Assembly: GCF_025515205.1 (NCBI RefSeq)
Contig: NZ_JAOPFX010000001.1
Coordinates: forward strand, 62,001 to 126,000
Length of the DNA stretch: 64,000 bases
Source of the DNA: Microbacterium fluvii
GTDB lineage: Bacteria; Actinomycetota; Actinomycetes; Actinomycetales; Microbacteriaceae
Direction: 5' to 3'
Numbering within the stretch: the first letter of the stretch is position 1; every line of letters starts with the position of its first letter. The position numbers and the translations under genes were made by a program. Under the pieces are notes generated by a model, which saw only the letters and a program-made list of their open reading frames with translations, was not told the DNA's origin and did no database searches. Shown in pieces: positions 25,841 through 34,085 of this stretch.

Positions 25841-27244
25841 TCAGTCGCGCCCCGTGATCCCCACGGTCGACTCGATGACGGGCTTCATCTTCTTGTCGAG
25901 CGCCTCGAAGAACATCGACAGCGGGAACTCGTCGTCGAGCACGGCGTCGGTGAAGCCCTTGGGTGCGCCCGCGAGCACCTCGTCGGACAGGCCCCGCGCC
26001 CACTGCGACGCCGGGTGCGGCGTGAGCGTCGAGCGCACGAGGTCGTAGGCGGCGAGCCAGTGCGCCGTCTTCGGGCGATCGATCGAGCGCCAGTACAGCT
26101 CGTCGATCGCGTCGCTGAGGGCGACGACGGCGGCAGGGACCGCCTCCCAGTCGAAAGCGAGGGCCGTGTCGGTCCAGTGCAGAACGCCGCGCTGGTGCAG
26201 CCATGCGAACAGCAGCTGCCCGCCGAGGCCGTCGTAGTTGCGCACGCGCGACCCGGTGATCGCGAAGCGGAAGATGCGGTCGAAGATCACTGCGTACTGC
26301 ACGAGCACGGCGTGGTCGAGCATCGCCTGCTCGGACGGCTCGAGGGTCTCGCCGCCGTCGCGCCGCGCGCGCAGGCGCTGCGTGATCCCGACGCACTCGC
26401 GGAAGGCGGTGAGGTCGCACCGCAGCTCTTCGAGCGAGTAGAGGAAGTACGGCATCCGCTGCTTGATCATGAACGGGTCGAACGGCAGGTCGCCGCGCAT
26501 GTGGGTGCGGTCGTGGATGAGGTCCCACATCACGAACGTCTCTTCGGCCAGCTGCTGGTCGTCCAGCATCCGCGCTGCGTCGGCAGGCAGGTCGAGCTTC
26601 GTGATCTCGGATGCCGCGCGCACGACGCGCCGGTAGCGCGCGGCCTCCCGGTCCTGGAAGATCGCGCCCCACGTGAAGGTCGGGATCTCGCGCATCGCGA
26701 CGGTCTCGGGGAACAGCACGGCGCTGTTGGTGTCGTAGCCGGGCGTGAAGTCGATGAGCCGCAGCGAGACGAAGAGCTTGTTGGTGTACTCCGTCTCGAG
26801 CTGCGCGATGAACTCGGGCCAGATCACCTCGACGATGAGGGCCTCGACGTGGCGGTCGCGCGAGCCGTTCTGCGTGTACATCGGGAAGACCACGAGGTGC
26901 CGCATCCCGTCGACGCGATGCTGCTGCGGCTGGAACGCGACGAGCGACTCGAGGAAGTCGGGCACCGCGAACCCGCCGTCGACCCAGCGCTCGAAGTCGT
27001 GCATGCTCGCGGCAAGGTACTCGGCGTCGTGCGGGAAGGCGGGCGCGAGCGCGCGGATCGACTCGACGATCGCCTGGACGCACGAGCGGGCCTCGGCGTG
27101 GTCGTCCGCTTCGGGCACCGAGCCGTCTTGCGCCTGCAGTGACTGCAGTGTCGTCGCGGCGTCTTTCAGGGCGAGCCACGCGGGCGAGGTCTCGACGACG
27201 GCGGCGTCTGCCACGACGGCCGGGGACAGGCGGGTTGCGGTCAT
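25841..27244 (-). CDS. DUF6421 family protein
   Basis: The 467-residue soluble protein matches the actinobacterial DUF6421 family: HLVVFPMYTQNGSRDRHVEALIVEVIWPEF, then FTPGYDTNSAVLFPETVA, TFVMWDLIHDRTHMRGDLPFDP and GLGGQLLFAWLHQRG. The DLIHDRTHMRGDLPFD segment holds conserved His and Asp residues that could bind a metal, but no catalytic role is established that I know of. It is transcribed away from an Lrp/AsnC regulator across a 73-base gap carrying a perfect 19-base palindrome. This pairing suggests amino-acid-dependent control. Confidence 0.8.
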   Translation of the reverse strand: MTATRLSPAVVADAAVVETSPAWLALKDAATTLQSLQAQDGSVPEADDHAEARSCVQAIVESIRALAPAFPHDAEYLAASMHDFERWVDGGFAVPDFLESLVAFQPQQHRVDGMRHLVVFPMYTQNGSRDRHVEALIVEVIWPEFIAQLETEYTNKLFVSLRLIDFTPGYDTNSAVLFPETVAMREIPTFTWGAIFQDREAARYRRVVRAASEITKLDLPADAARMLDDQQLAEETFVMWDLIHDRTHMRGDLPFDPFMIKQRMPYFLYSLEELRCDLTAFRECVGITQRLRARRDGGETLEPSEQAMLDHAVLVQYAVIFDRIFRFAITGSRVRNYDGLGGQLLFAWLHQRGVLHWTDTALAFDWEAVPAAVVALSDAIDELYWRSIDRPKTAHWLAAYDLVRSTLTPHPASQWARGLSDEVLAGAPKGFTDAVLDDEFPLSMFFEALDKKMKPVIESTVGITGRD

Positions 27245-27267
27245 GTGTGCCTCCGATCAGACGACAC

Positions 27268-27286
27268 GACAGGAATAATTCCTGTC
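27268..27286. promoter_or_regulatory. Perfect palindrome, probable Lrp/AsnC operator
   Basis: GACAGGAATAATTCCTGTC is a perfect inverted repeat with 9-base arms around a central A, AT-rich at the centre as Lrp-family sites often are. It sits between the divergent DUF6421 and Lrp genes, 18 bases upstream of the Lrp -10 box. Confidence 0.78.
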
Positions 27287-27304
27287 GAGCAAGTGTTCTG
27301 CAGA

Positions 27305-27310
27305 TATTCT
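27305..27310 (+). promoter_or_regulatory. -10 box for leaderless Lrp transcript
   Basis: TATTCT is followed by 7 bases and ATG 27318, with no ribosome-binding site between. The palindrome at 27268-27286 covers the -35 region, which fits autoregulation. Confidence 0.58.
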
Positions 27311-27317
27311 TCCATGT

Positions 27318-27764
27318 ATGGAGGATGCTGTCGATCACGCTCTCGTCACCGCCATCGCCGAGGACGGCCAGGCCACCCTCGCGCACCTGTCGGAGCGGGT
27401 CGGGCTGTCGGTCTCGGCGGTGCAGGCCAGGCTCAAGCGGCTCGAGGCGCGCGGCGTCATCTCGGGCTACCGGGCCGTGATCGACCCGGAGTCGGTCGGC
27501 AAGCCCCTCGCGGCCTTCGTCGAGATCACCCCGCTCGACCCCGCCCAGCCCGACAACGCCCCCGAGCTGCTCGAGCACCTCGCCGAGATCGAGGCGTGCC
27601 ATTCGATCGCGGGAGATGCCGCCTACATGCTGTTCGTGCGGGTGGCCTCGCCTCGGCGGCTCGAGGAGCTCATCCGCGACATCCGGCAGGCCGCATCCGT
27701 CAACACCCGCACGACGATCGTGCTGCAGACCTTCTACGAGCACCGCCCGCTCCTCCCCGCGTGA
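27318..27764 (+). CDS. Lrp/AsnC family transcriptional regulator
   Basis: The 148-residue regulator has an N-terminal winged helix-turn-helix (TLAHLSERVGLSVSAVQARLKRLEARGVISGYRAVID, residues 15-50) and a C-terminal RAM/AsnC ligand-binding domain (PLAAFVEITPL, then CHSIAGDAAYMLFVRVASPRRLEELI). Such proteins form octamers and respond to amino acids. It is divergent from the DUF6421 gene and probably controls it and itself through the intervening palindrome. The start ATG is directly behind a -10 box. Confidence 0.88.
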   Translation: MEDAVDHALVTAIAEDGQATLAHLSERVGLSVSAVQARLKRLEARGVISGYRAVIDPESVGKPLAAFVEITPLDPAQPDNAPELLEHLAEIEACHSIAGDAAYMLFVRVASPRRLEELIRDIRQAASVNTRTTIVLQTFYEHRPLLPA

Positions 27765-27770
27765 ACGACC

Positions 27771-27802
27771 GAGGGGCCCGGGCGCATGCGCCCGAGCCCC
27801 TC
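27771..27802. terminator. Bidirectional terminator hairpin
   Basis: GAGGGGC...GGGCGC and GCGCCC...GCCCCTC pair around the central CATG (27771-27802, two mismatched positions). It separates the convergent stops of the Lrp gene (27764) and the ureide importer operon (27819). Confidence 0.75.
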
Positions 27803-27818
27803 CGCAGTGCCGTTGCGG

Positions 27819-28994
27819 TTACTGACCGCCCTCGGTGAGGGTCACGTCGATGGGCGTGTACTCGCCCGCCACCTCGACGCCCTCGTCGGCGAGCTCCGAC
27901 AGCGCCTTCTCGATGTACTCGTTCGAGTAGGCAGAGTCGGCGGGCTCGGCCGTGATGAGGTTCAGGCCGTCCTGGTTCTTCGCCGACAGGGCGCCGGCGA
28001 CCGTCTTGTCCCACGCCGCGTCGTCGACCACGCCGAAGTCGGCGCCTGTCCAGATGAGCTTGTTGACCTCGTTCATCTGCCACAGCTGGTGCGTGGGGCC
28101 GACCGGGTAGGCCAGCTCCGCGTTCGAGGCGATGTCGAAGACGATGGATGCCGCATCCTCGGGGTTGTCCCTGGCGTACAGCCAGCCCTTCGTGATCGCC
28201 TTGAGGAAGCGCACGGCGGCGTCGGCGTAGGCCGGGTCGCTGTCGAGCCGCTCGGTGTCGGCCCAGATCGCATCCTGGAGCATGGCGCCCTCGGTGTCTT
28301 CGTACGAGACGACGTCGAAGTCCTCGGGCTGGTAGAGCTCGCCGGTCTCGGGGTTGGTCACCTCGAGGATCTGCGCCCACTCGTTGTAGGTCATCGCCTG
28401 GGCGGCGTCGACGTCGCCGTCCAGCAGCGCGTTCATCGAGAAGTCCTGCGTCGTGATCGAGACGCTGGTCGAGTCGAGGCCCTCGGCTGCCATCGCCGCG
28501 AAGATCTCCCACTCGTTGCCGAAGCCCCACGAGCCGATCTTCTTGCCCTCGAAGTCGGCGACCGAGGTGATGCCGTCACCGGCCCACGACACCTGCAGGG
28601 TGCCCGACTTCTGGAAGACCTGCGCGATGTCGGTCAGTTCGACGCCGGAGGCCTCGAGGGTGCCGAGCACCTTGGGAACCCACGCGATCGCGAAGTCGGC
28701 GTCGCCGGCGACCAGGGCGTCCTGCGGGACGATGTCGCCGCCCGAGGGGATGATCTCGACGTCGTCGAAGCCCTCCTCCTCGAAGTAGCCCTTCTCCTGC
28801 GCGATGTAGTACCCCGCGAACTGCGCCTGGGGCAGCCACTGCAGCTGGAGCTTGATCGAGGTGAGCGGCTCGAAATCGGCATCGGCCGATCCGGACGAGG
28901 CGGGCTCGGACGAGCCGGAGCACGCCGCGAGCGCGAGGGACGCGATCGTGACGACGGACGCGGCGGCGAGGCCGCGACGGATGCTGTGTCTCAT
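27819..28994 (-). CDS. NMT1/THI5-type ABC substrate-binding lipoprotein
   Basis: The 391-residue lipoprotein has lipobox LAAC (Cys about 25). The mature domain opens with IKLQLQWLPQAQFAGYYIAQEKGYFEEEGF, the hallmark of NMT1/THI5-like binding proteins for pyrimidine-like, riboflavin-like or sulfonate substrates. GSWGFGNEWEIFAAMAAEGL and AAQAMTYNEWAQILEV match the same family. AAGGA precedes ATG 28994. It is the last gene of a seven-gene operon with a dihydropyrimidinase and a carbamoyl-amide hydrolase, so the bound ligand is probably a pyrimidine, dihydropyrimidine or hydantoin; this is inference. A 57-base gap separates it from the permease gene. Confidence 0.86.
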   Translation of the reverse strand: MRHSIRRGLAAASVVTIASLALAACSGSSEPASSGSADADFEPLTSIKLQLQWLPQAQFAGYYIAQEKGYFEEEGFDDVEIIPSGGDIVPQDALVAGDADFAIAWVPKVLGTLEASGVELTDIAQVFQKSGTLQVSWAGDGITSVADFEGKKIGSWGFGNEWEIFAAMAAEGLDSTSVSITTQDFSMNALLDGDVDAAQAMTYNEWAQILEVTNPETGELYQPEDFDVVSYEDTEGAMLQDAIWADTERLDSDPAYADAAVRFLKAITKGWLYARDNPEDAASIVFDIASNAELAYPVGPTHQLWQMNEVNKLIWTGADFGVVDDAAWDKTVAGALSAKNQDGLNLITAEPADSAYSNEYIEKALSELADEGVEVAGEYTPIDVTLTEGGQ

Positions 28995-29051
28995 GCTGTG
29001 TTCCTTTCTGGTGGTGCGGTGGTGGTGCAGGGTGTCACGGTCGACCTCGGG

Positions 29052-29837
29052 TCAGGTCGGCCGCCTTCTCGTGGCGAGGCGCTCGGCGAGCGCCGTGACG
29101 AGGAAGAATGCGAGTCCGATGCCGATGCCGCCGGCGACATACGCCCACGCGAGGGCGGCGCGGCCCGACTTGGCATAGGTGGCGATCGCGGTGCCGACCC
29201 CGTCGGCAGGACCGCCGAAGTACTCGGCGACCAGCGCCGAGATGACGGCGAGGGATGCCGCCAGCCGCAGGCCCGTGAGCAGGTACGGCACGGCGGTGGG
29301 AAGAGTCAGGAAGCGGAAGGTCTGCGCACCCGAGGCGGCCGACGCCCGCAGCACATCGCGGTGCACGGGGCGCGTCTGCCGCAGCCCCCGCAGCACATTG
29401 ACGAACACCGGCACGAACGCCGCGATCGCCGCCACGGCCTGCCGGCCGAACTGGCTCGATGCGCCGAACATCGTGTTGAGGATCGGGGTGAGCGCGACGA
29501 TCGGCACCACGGCGACGGCGGCGACGAGGGGCGCCAGCATCCCGTCGACGAAGCGCATCGATGCCGCCAGGCCCGCCAGCAGGATGCCGAGCACACTGCC
29601 GGCGACGAGACCGATGAACGCGTTGGTCGCGGTGATGCCCATGTCTTCGGCGATGATCGGCCATCGGAGCACGAGCTCCTGCGCGATGGCGACGGGGCTC
29701 GGCACCATGCGCGGAGCGGTCTGCAGCACCTCGACCCACACGTACCAGAGCACGAGTCCCACGACGCCGACCACCGCAGGCGCGGCCCAGCGCAGCCAGC
29801 CGGGCAGCGGGCGCGCGTCGGCCGTCAGGGCGCTCAC
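29052..29837 (-). CDS. ABC transporter permease (SsuC/ThiX type)
   Basis: The 261-residue BPD_transp_1 permease has about six membrane helices, starting WAAPAVVGVVGLVLWYVWVEVL, with the EAA loop VHRDVLRASAASGAQTFRFLTLPTAVPYLLTGLRLAASLAV. GTG 29837 overlaps the upstream ATPase stop by 4 bases. It is one of two permeases in the operon, which together presumably make a heterodimeric channel for the NMT1-type binding protein. Confidence 0.87.
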   Translation of the reverse strand: MSALTADARPLPGWLRWAAPAVVGVVGLVLWYVWVEVLQTAPRMVPSPVAIAQELVLRWPIIAEDMGITATNAFIGLVAGSVLGILLAGLAASMRFVDGMLAPLVAAVAVVPIVALTPILNTMFGASSQFGRQAVAAIAAFVPVFVNVLRGLRQTRPVHRDVLRASAASGAQTFRFLTLPTAVPYLLTGLRLAASLAVISALVAEYFGGPADGVGTAIATYAKSGRAALAWAYVAGGIGIGLAFFLVTALAERLATRRRPT

Positions 29838-30664
29838 CGCTCGTTCGCCCTTTCGACGGGGGCGCCGTGCAGCGCCTCGCGCACCGCCGTGACCCGCTCG
29901 AAGTACTCCGGAGACTCGCGCAGCGCCTCGTCGCGGGGACCGCCGAGCCCGATCGGGAGCACGTCGGTGATGCGTCCTGGCCGAGGGCTCATGACGACGA
30001 CGCGGTCGGAGAGGAACACCGCCTCGGGAATGGAGTGGGTCACGAACACGACGGCGGCACCCGTCTCGGCGGCGATGCGGGCGAGCTCGGACTGCAGGTA
30101 CTCGCGGGTCATCTCGTCGAGGGCGCCGAACGGCTCGTCCATGAGCAGCAGCTTCGGCTGCGACGCGAGGGCGCGGGCGATCGCGACGCGCTGCTGCATG
30201 CCGCCGGAGAGCTGGTCGGGGTAGCGGTCGGTGAACTCGGTCAGGCCCACCAGCTCGACGAGTTCGCGCACGCGGGCGGCGCGCTCGGCCTTGCCGGTGC
30301 CGTGCAGCTGCAGCGGCAGGCCGATGTTGTCGGCGACGGTGCGCCAGGGGAGGAGCCCCGCCTGCTGGAAGGCGATGCCGTAGTCCTGGTCGAGCCGGGC
30401 GCGGCGTGCGTGCTTGCCGAACAGCTCGACGGTGCCCGAGGAGGCTTGGTCGAGGTCGGCGATGAGCCGCAGCAGGGTCGACTTGCCGCAGCCGGAGGGG
30501 CCGATGAGCGAGACGAACTCGCCCGCAGCGACCTCGAGCTCCACCCCGGTGAGGGCGACCACCTCGCCCTCACGGGTCGAGAAGATCTTGCCCGCGCCGG
30601 CGACGCGCACCGCGGGTGCGGTCGTGGTCGTCGAAGGCTGCGCTTCGCTCTGGTCCAGGGTCAT
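29834..30664 (-). CDS. ABC transporter ATP-binding protein (SsuB/TauB type)
   Basis: The 276-residue single-cassette ATPase has Walker A in [15 protein letters not shown], the Q-loop in YGIAFQQAGLLPWRTV, signature LSGGMQQRVAIARAL, Walker B in LLLMDEPFGALDEMTR and H-loop VFVTHSIPEAVFLSDRVVVM. The PFGALDEMTR form is typical of the nitrate/sulfonate/taurine/NMT1 importer group. It overlaps a permease gene on each side by 4 bases and energises this importer. Confidence 0.9.
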   Translation of the reverse strand: MTLDQSEAQPSTTTTAPAVRVAGAGKIFSTREGEVVALTGVELEVAAGEFVSLIGPSGCGKSTLLRLIADLDQASSGTVELFGKHARRARLDQDYGIAFQQAGLLPWRTVADNIGLPLQLHGTGKAERAARVRELVELVGLTEFTDRYPDQLSGGMQQRVAIARALASQPKLLLMDEPFGALDEMTREYLQSELARIAAETGAAVVFVTHSIPEAVFLSDRVVVMSPRPGRITDVLPIGLGGPRDEALRESPEYFERVTAVREALHGAPVERANER

Positions 30665-31608
30665 GCTGTTTCCTCGCCTCTGCGGTATCTGTGAAGTCCG
30701 ATGCCGAGCACGGCGACGGATGCGGCCGCCACCAGCCCGAGCGCGATGGTGCCGAACGTCGGGCCCCACGGTGCCGCCGGATCGCTGGAGGCCTGCCCTG
30801 CCAGCTGGATCAGCATCCTCCCGATGCCGCCGCGCATGCCGATCGAGACCTCCGCGACGATGGCCCCGACCACCGCGTTGGCGGCGGCCAGGCGCAGCGC
30901 CGGCAGCAGGTGCGGCACGGCGGCGGGAAGCCGCAGCCGGAAGAGGGTCGCCCAGTACCCCGACGCGTAGGTGCGCATGAGGTCGAGGTGGATGCGATCG
31001 GGGGAATCGAGGCCGCGGAGCACGCCGACCGCGACAGGGAAGAACGCGAGGTACGACGCGATGAGGGCCACCGACAGCCACTGCGGCCAGGGGAACCCCT
31101 CGCGGTCGATCTGGTTGCCGATCGCGTTGACCACGGGGGCGAAGGCGATGAGCGGCACGATCTGGCTGAGCACGATCCAGGGGAGGAGCCCCCATTCGGC
31201 CAGGCGCCAGCGCTGCATGACGGCGCCGAGCACGAAGCCGACGACGACGCCGATGATCCAGCCGGCAGCGGCGATGCCGAGGGTCACCAGGCCCGCTCCC
31301 ACGACGGTGACCCACAGCGGCGGGGTGTCGCCGCCGCTGGTCGGGTCGAACAGGCGCGCGACCATGTCCCACACGTGCGGCATGGCGCGGTCGTTGGTCC
31401 GAGGCAGGATGATGACGCCCGAGCCCGCCTCGCCCTCGACCCCGCCCACGACGACGCCCTGCGCGGGACCTGCGAACTTGTAGAGCTCCCACAGCGCGAC
31501 CACCGCGAAGATGCCGAGCGCCCCCCATGCGGCCGCGACCCACGGCCTGCGGCGGGGCCGCACCCGCCGCGCGGCCACGGGCCGGGTCGTGGTGGGGCCC
31601 GCGGTCAT
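30661..31608 (-). CDS. ABC transporter permease (second subunit, SsuC/ThiX type)
   Basis: The 315-residue permease has a basic cytoplasmic N-terminus (ARRVRPRRRPW), a first helix at about residues 25-45 and an extended loop (VGGVEGEAGSGVIILPRTNDRAMPHVWDMVARLFD) before the transmembrane core. Its EAA loop is IHLDLMRTYASGYWATLFRLRLPAAVPHLLPALRLAAANAV. It overlaps the luciferase-like oxidoreductase stop and the ATPase start by 4 bases each. It is larger than its partner permease because of the N-terminal loop. Confidence 0.86.
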   Translation of the reverse strand: MTAGPTTTRPVAARRVRPRRRPWVAAAWGALGIFAVVALWELYKFAGPAQGVVVGGVEGEAGSGVIILPRTNDRAMPHVWDMVARLFDPTSGGDTPPLWVTVVGAGLVTLGIAAAGWIIGVVVGFVLGAVMQRWRLAEWGLLPWIVLSQIVPLIAFAPVVNAIGNQIDREGFPWPQWLSVALIASYLAFFPVAVGVLRGLDSPDRIHLDLMRTYASGYWATLFRLRLPAAVPHLLPALRLAAANAVVGAIVAEVSIGMRGGIGRMLIQLAGQASSDPAAPWGPTFGTIALGLVAAASVAVLGIGLHRYRRGEETA

Positions 31609-32621
31609 CGCTTGGCCGTCACGTGGGTCTGCAGGGCCGGGATCACGGTCTCGCCGTAGACCCGCATCGTCTCTTCCTTGTTGTCGTGCTGCAGGTAGCC
31701 GGCGAACTGCGTCACGCCGAGCTCGCGCAGCTGCTCGAGCTTCTCGATGTGGTGCTTGGCGGAGCCCAGGATGCAGAAGCGATCCACGATCTCGTCCGGC
31801 ACGAAGTCGACGTGGTCGTTGTCGCTCTTGCCGTGCGTGTTGTAGTCGTAGCCCGTGCGCCCGGCGATGTAGTCGGTGAGGGCCTCTGGGACTTCGCCGT
31901 GGTGGCCGTACTTCGACACGATGTCGGCGACGTGGTTGCCCACCATGCCGCCGAACCACCGGCACTGGTCGCGCATGTGCTCCCAGTCGGTGCCGATGTA
32001 CATGGGGGCGGCCACGCAGAACTTCAGCGACTCGGGGTCGCGTCCGGCGGCGGCAGCCGCATCCTTCACCGTCTTGATCATCCAGGCGGCGATGTCGACG
32101 TCGGCCAGCTGCAGGATGAACCCGTCGCCGACCTCGCCGGTGAGCTTCAGGGCCATCGGGCCGTAGGCGGCGACCCACACGTCGAGCTCGGAGCCGCGGC
32201 TCCACGGGAACTGCAGCGTCGCGCCCTTGTATTCGACGGGGCGCGAGTTGCCGAGCTCGCGGATGACGTGGATCGACTCGCGCAGCTCGGCCATCGTCGT
32301 GGGCCTGCCGTTGGTGACCCGCACCGCCGAGTCGCCGCGGCCGATGCCGCAGATCGTGCGGTTGCCGTACATCTCGTTGAGGGTCGCGAACACGCTCGCC
32401 GTCACGGTCCAGTCGCGCGTGGCGGGGTTGGTGACGAACGGCCCCACGACGACTCGGTTGGTCGCGGCGAGGATCGCCGAGTGGATGACGTAGGGCTCCT
32501 CCCACAGCAGGTGCGAGTCGAAGGTCCACACGTGGCTGAAGCCGTGCGCCTCGGCCAGCTGCGAGAGCTGCACGACGCGGGCGGCGGGCGGATTGGTCTG
32601 AAGGACGACGCCGAAATCCAC
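31605..32621 (-). CDS. Luciferase-like (LLM) flavin/F420-dependent oxidoreductase, TIGR03842-like
   Basis: The 338-residue TIM-barrel enzyme of the bacterial luciferase family starts MDFGVVLQTNPPAARVVQLSQLAEAHGFSHVWTFDSH. It has the cofactor-binding strands RVVVGPFVTNPATRD and TICGIGRGDSAVR, then VWVAAYGPMALKLTGEVGDGFIL. The sequence fits the TIGR03842 group (annotated as F420-dependent), members of which sit beside dihydropyrimidinase genes. GTG 32621 is 3 bases past the dihydropyrimidinase stop. Because no DPD-type dehydrogenase gene is in the operon, it may supply the redox or oxygenation step on the ring, as the LLM enzyme RutA does for uracil; that is inference. Confidence 0.83.
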   Translation of the reverse strand: MDFGVVLQTNPPAARVVQLSQLAEAHGFSHVWTFDSHLLWEEPYVIHSAILAATNRVVVGPFVTNPATRDWTVTASVFATLNEMYGNRTICGIGRGDSAVRVTNGRPTTMAELRESIHVIRELGNSRPVEYKGATLQFPWSRGSELDVWVAAYGPMALKLTGEVGDGFILQLADVDIAAWMIKTVKDAAAAAGRDPESLKFCVAAPMYIGTDWEHMRDQCRWFGGMVGNHVADIVSKYGHHGEVPEALTDYIAGRTGYDYNTHGKSDNDHVDFVPDEIVDRFCILGSAKHHIEKLEQLRELGVTQFAGYLQHDNKEETMRVYGETVIPALQTHVTAKR

Positions 32622-32624
32622 GGG

Positions 32625-34067
32625 CTACACCAGGTACTGCGACAGGCCGCGCTTGAGGAAGCGCCCGTCGCCCTTCGATCCGAGGTACTGGCCGCCGTCG
32701 ACGAGCACCTTGCCTCGCGAGATCACGGTGTCGACGTGTCCGTCGATCTCGTAGCCCTCCCACGCGGAGTGGTCCATGTTCATGTGGTGGGTCCTGCCCT
32801 CGCCGAACCCGATCGAGGTGTGCCCGTTGGGGTCGTAGACGACGATGTCGCCGTCGGCACCCGGCTGGATGACGCCCTTGCGGCCGTAGAGCCCGAACAT
32901 GCGCGCGGGGGTGGTGCTCGTGAGCTCGACCCAGCGCTCGAGGGTGATCTTGCCGGTCACGACGCCCTGGTACATGAGATCCATGCGGTGCTCGACCGAC
33001 CCGATGCCGTTGGGGATCGCGCGGAAGTCGCCGAGACCGAGGTCTTTCTGGCCCTTCATGCAGAACGGGCAGTGGTCGGTGGAGACCATCTGGATGTCGT
33101 TGGTGCGAAGGGCCTGCCACATGTGGTGCTGGTGGCCTTCCTCGTGTGAGCGCAGCGGCGTCGAGCACACCCACTTCGCGCCCTCGAACGTGCCCCACTC
33201 GTCGCTCGAGGCGCCCAGCTGCTCTTCGAGCGAGAGGTAGAGGTACTGCGGGCAGGTCTCGCCGAACACGTTCTTGCCGTTGTCGCGGGCCCAGGCGAGC
33301 TGCGCGACGGCCTGCTTGGCCGACACGTGCACGACGTACAGCGGCGCCCCGGTGACGTCGGCGAGCATGATGGCGCGGTGCGTCGCCTCCTCCTCGAGCT
33401 GCCACGCGCGGGCGACGCCGTGCCAGTAGGGGTCGGTCTTGCCCTGTGCCACGAGCTGTTCGGCGAGCACGTCGATGGCCGGGCCGTTCTCGGCGTGCAT
33501 CATCGTCAGCATCCCGGTCTCCGCCGAGACCTGCATGGCCTTGAGGATCTGCGCGTCGTCGGAGTAGAAGACGCCGGGGTAGGCCATGAAGAGCTTGAAG
33601 CTCGAGATGCCCTCGTCGACCAGGCCCCGCATCGCCGCGAGCGAATCGTCGTCGACGCCGCCGATGATCTGGTGGAAGCCGTAGTCGACGGCGCAGTTGC
33701 CCGCGGCCAGCTCGTGCCAGTGCGCCAGGCCGTCCTGCACGCGCTCGCCGGTGCGCTGCACGGCGAAGTCGATGATGCTCGTCGTGCCGCCCCACGCCGC
33801 CGCCCTGGTGCCGGTCTCGAACGTGTCGCTGGCGAACGTGCCGCCGAAGGGCAGCTGCATGTGCGTGTGGGCGTCGATGCCGCCGGGGATGACGTACTTG
33901 CCGGTGGCGTCGATGACGGTGTCGACGGATGCCGTCAGGTCGGTGCCCAGCAGTTCCGAGCCGGGCTGCAGCACCGCGACGATGGTCTCGCCGTCGATGA
34001 GGACGTCGGCCTCGCCGCGCCCCGTGGCCGACACGACCGTGCCGCCGGTGATGAGAGTGGTGCTCAT
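32625..34067 (-). CDS. hydA: Dihydropyrimidinase / hydantoinase
   Basis: The 480-residue binuclear zinc amidohydrolase opens the ring of dihydrouracil, dihydrothymine or hydantoins. Metal ligands are visible: His67 and His69 in GGIDAHTHMQ, the carboxylated Lys158 in SSFKLFMAYPG and His191 in MMHAENG. STDHCPFCMKGQ supplies a downstream Asp-His segment and ETCPQYLYLS is the usual dihydropyrimidinase segment. Length is normal for the family. It lies between the carbamoyl-amide hydrolase (18 bases upstream) and the LLM enzyme (3 bases downstream), as expected for reductive pyrimidine or hydantoin catabolism. Confidence 0.93.
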   Translation of the reverse strand: MSTTLITGGTVVSATGRGEADVLIDGETIVAVLQPGSELLGTDLTASVDTVIDATGKYVIPGGIDAHTHMQLPFGGTFASDTFETGTRAAAWGGTTSIIDFAVQRTGERVQDGLAHWHELAAGNCAVDYGFHQIIGGVDDDSLAAMRGLVDEGISSFKLFMAYPGVFYSDDAQILKAMQVSAETGMLTMMHAENGPAIDVLAEQLVAQGKTDPYWHGVARAWQLEEEATHRAIMLADVTGAPLYVVHVSAKQAVAQLAWARDNGKNVFGETCPQYLYLSLEEQLGASSDEWGTFEGAKWVCSTPLRSHEEGHQHHMWQALRTNDIQMVSTDHCPFCMKGQKDLGLGDFRAIPNGIGSVEHRMDLMYQGVVTGKITLERWVELTSTTPARMFGLYGRKGVIQPGADGDIVVYDPNGHTSIGFGEGRTHHMNMDHSAWEGYEIDGHVDTVISRGKVLVDGGQYLGSKGDGRFLKRGLSQYLV

Positions 34068-34085
34068 TGTTCTCGCTCCAGAGGG

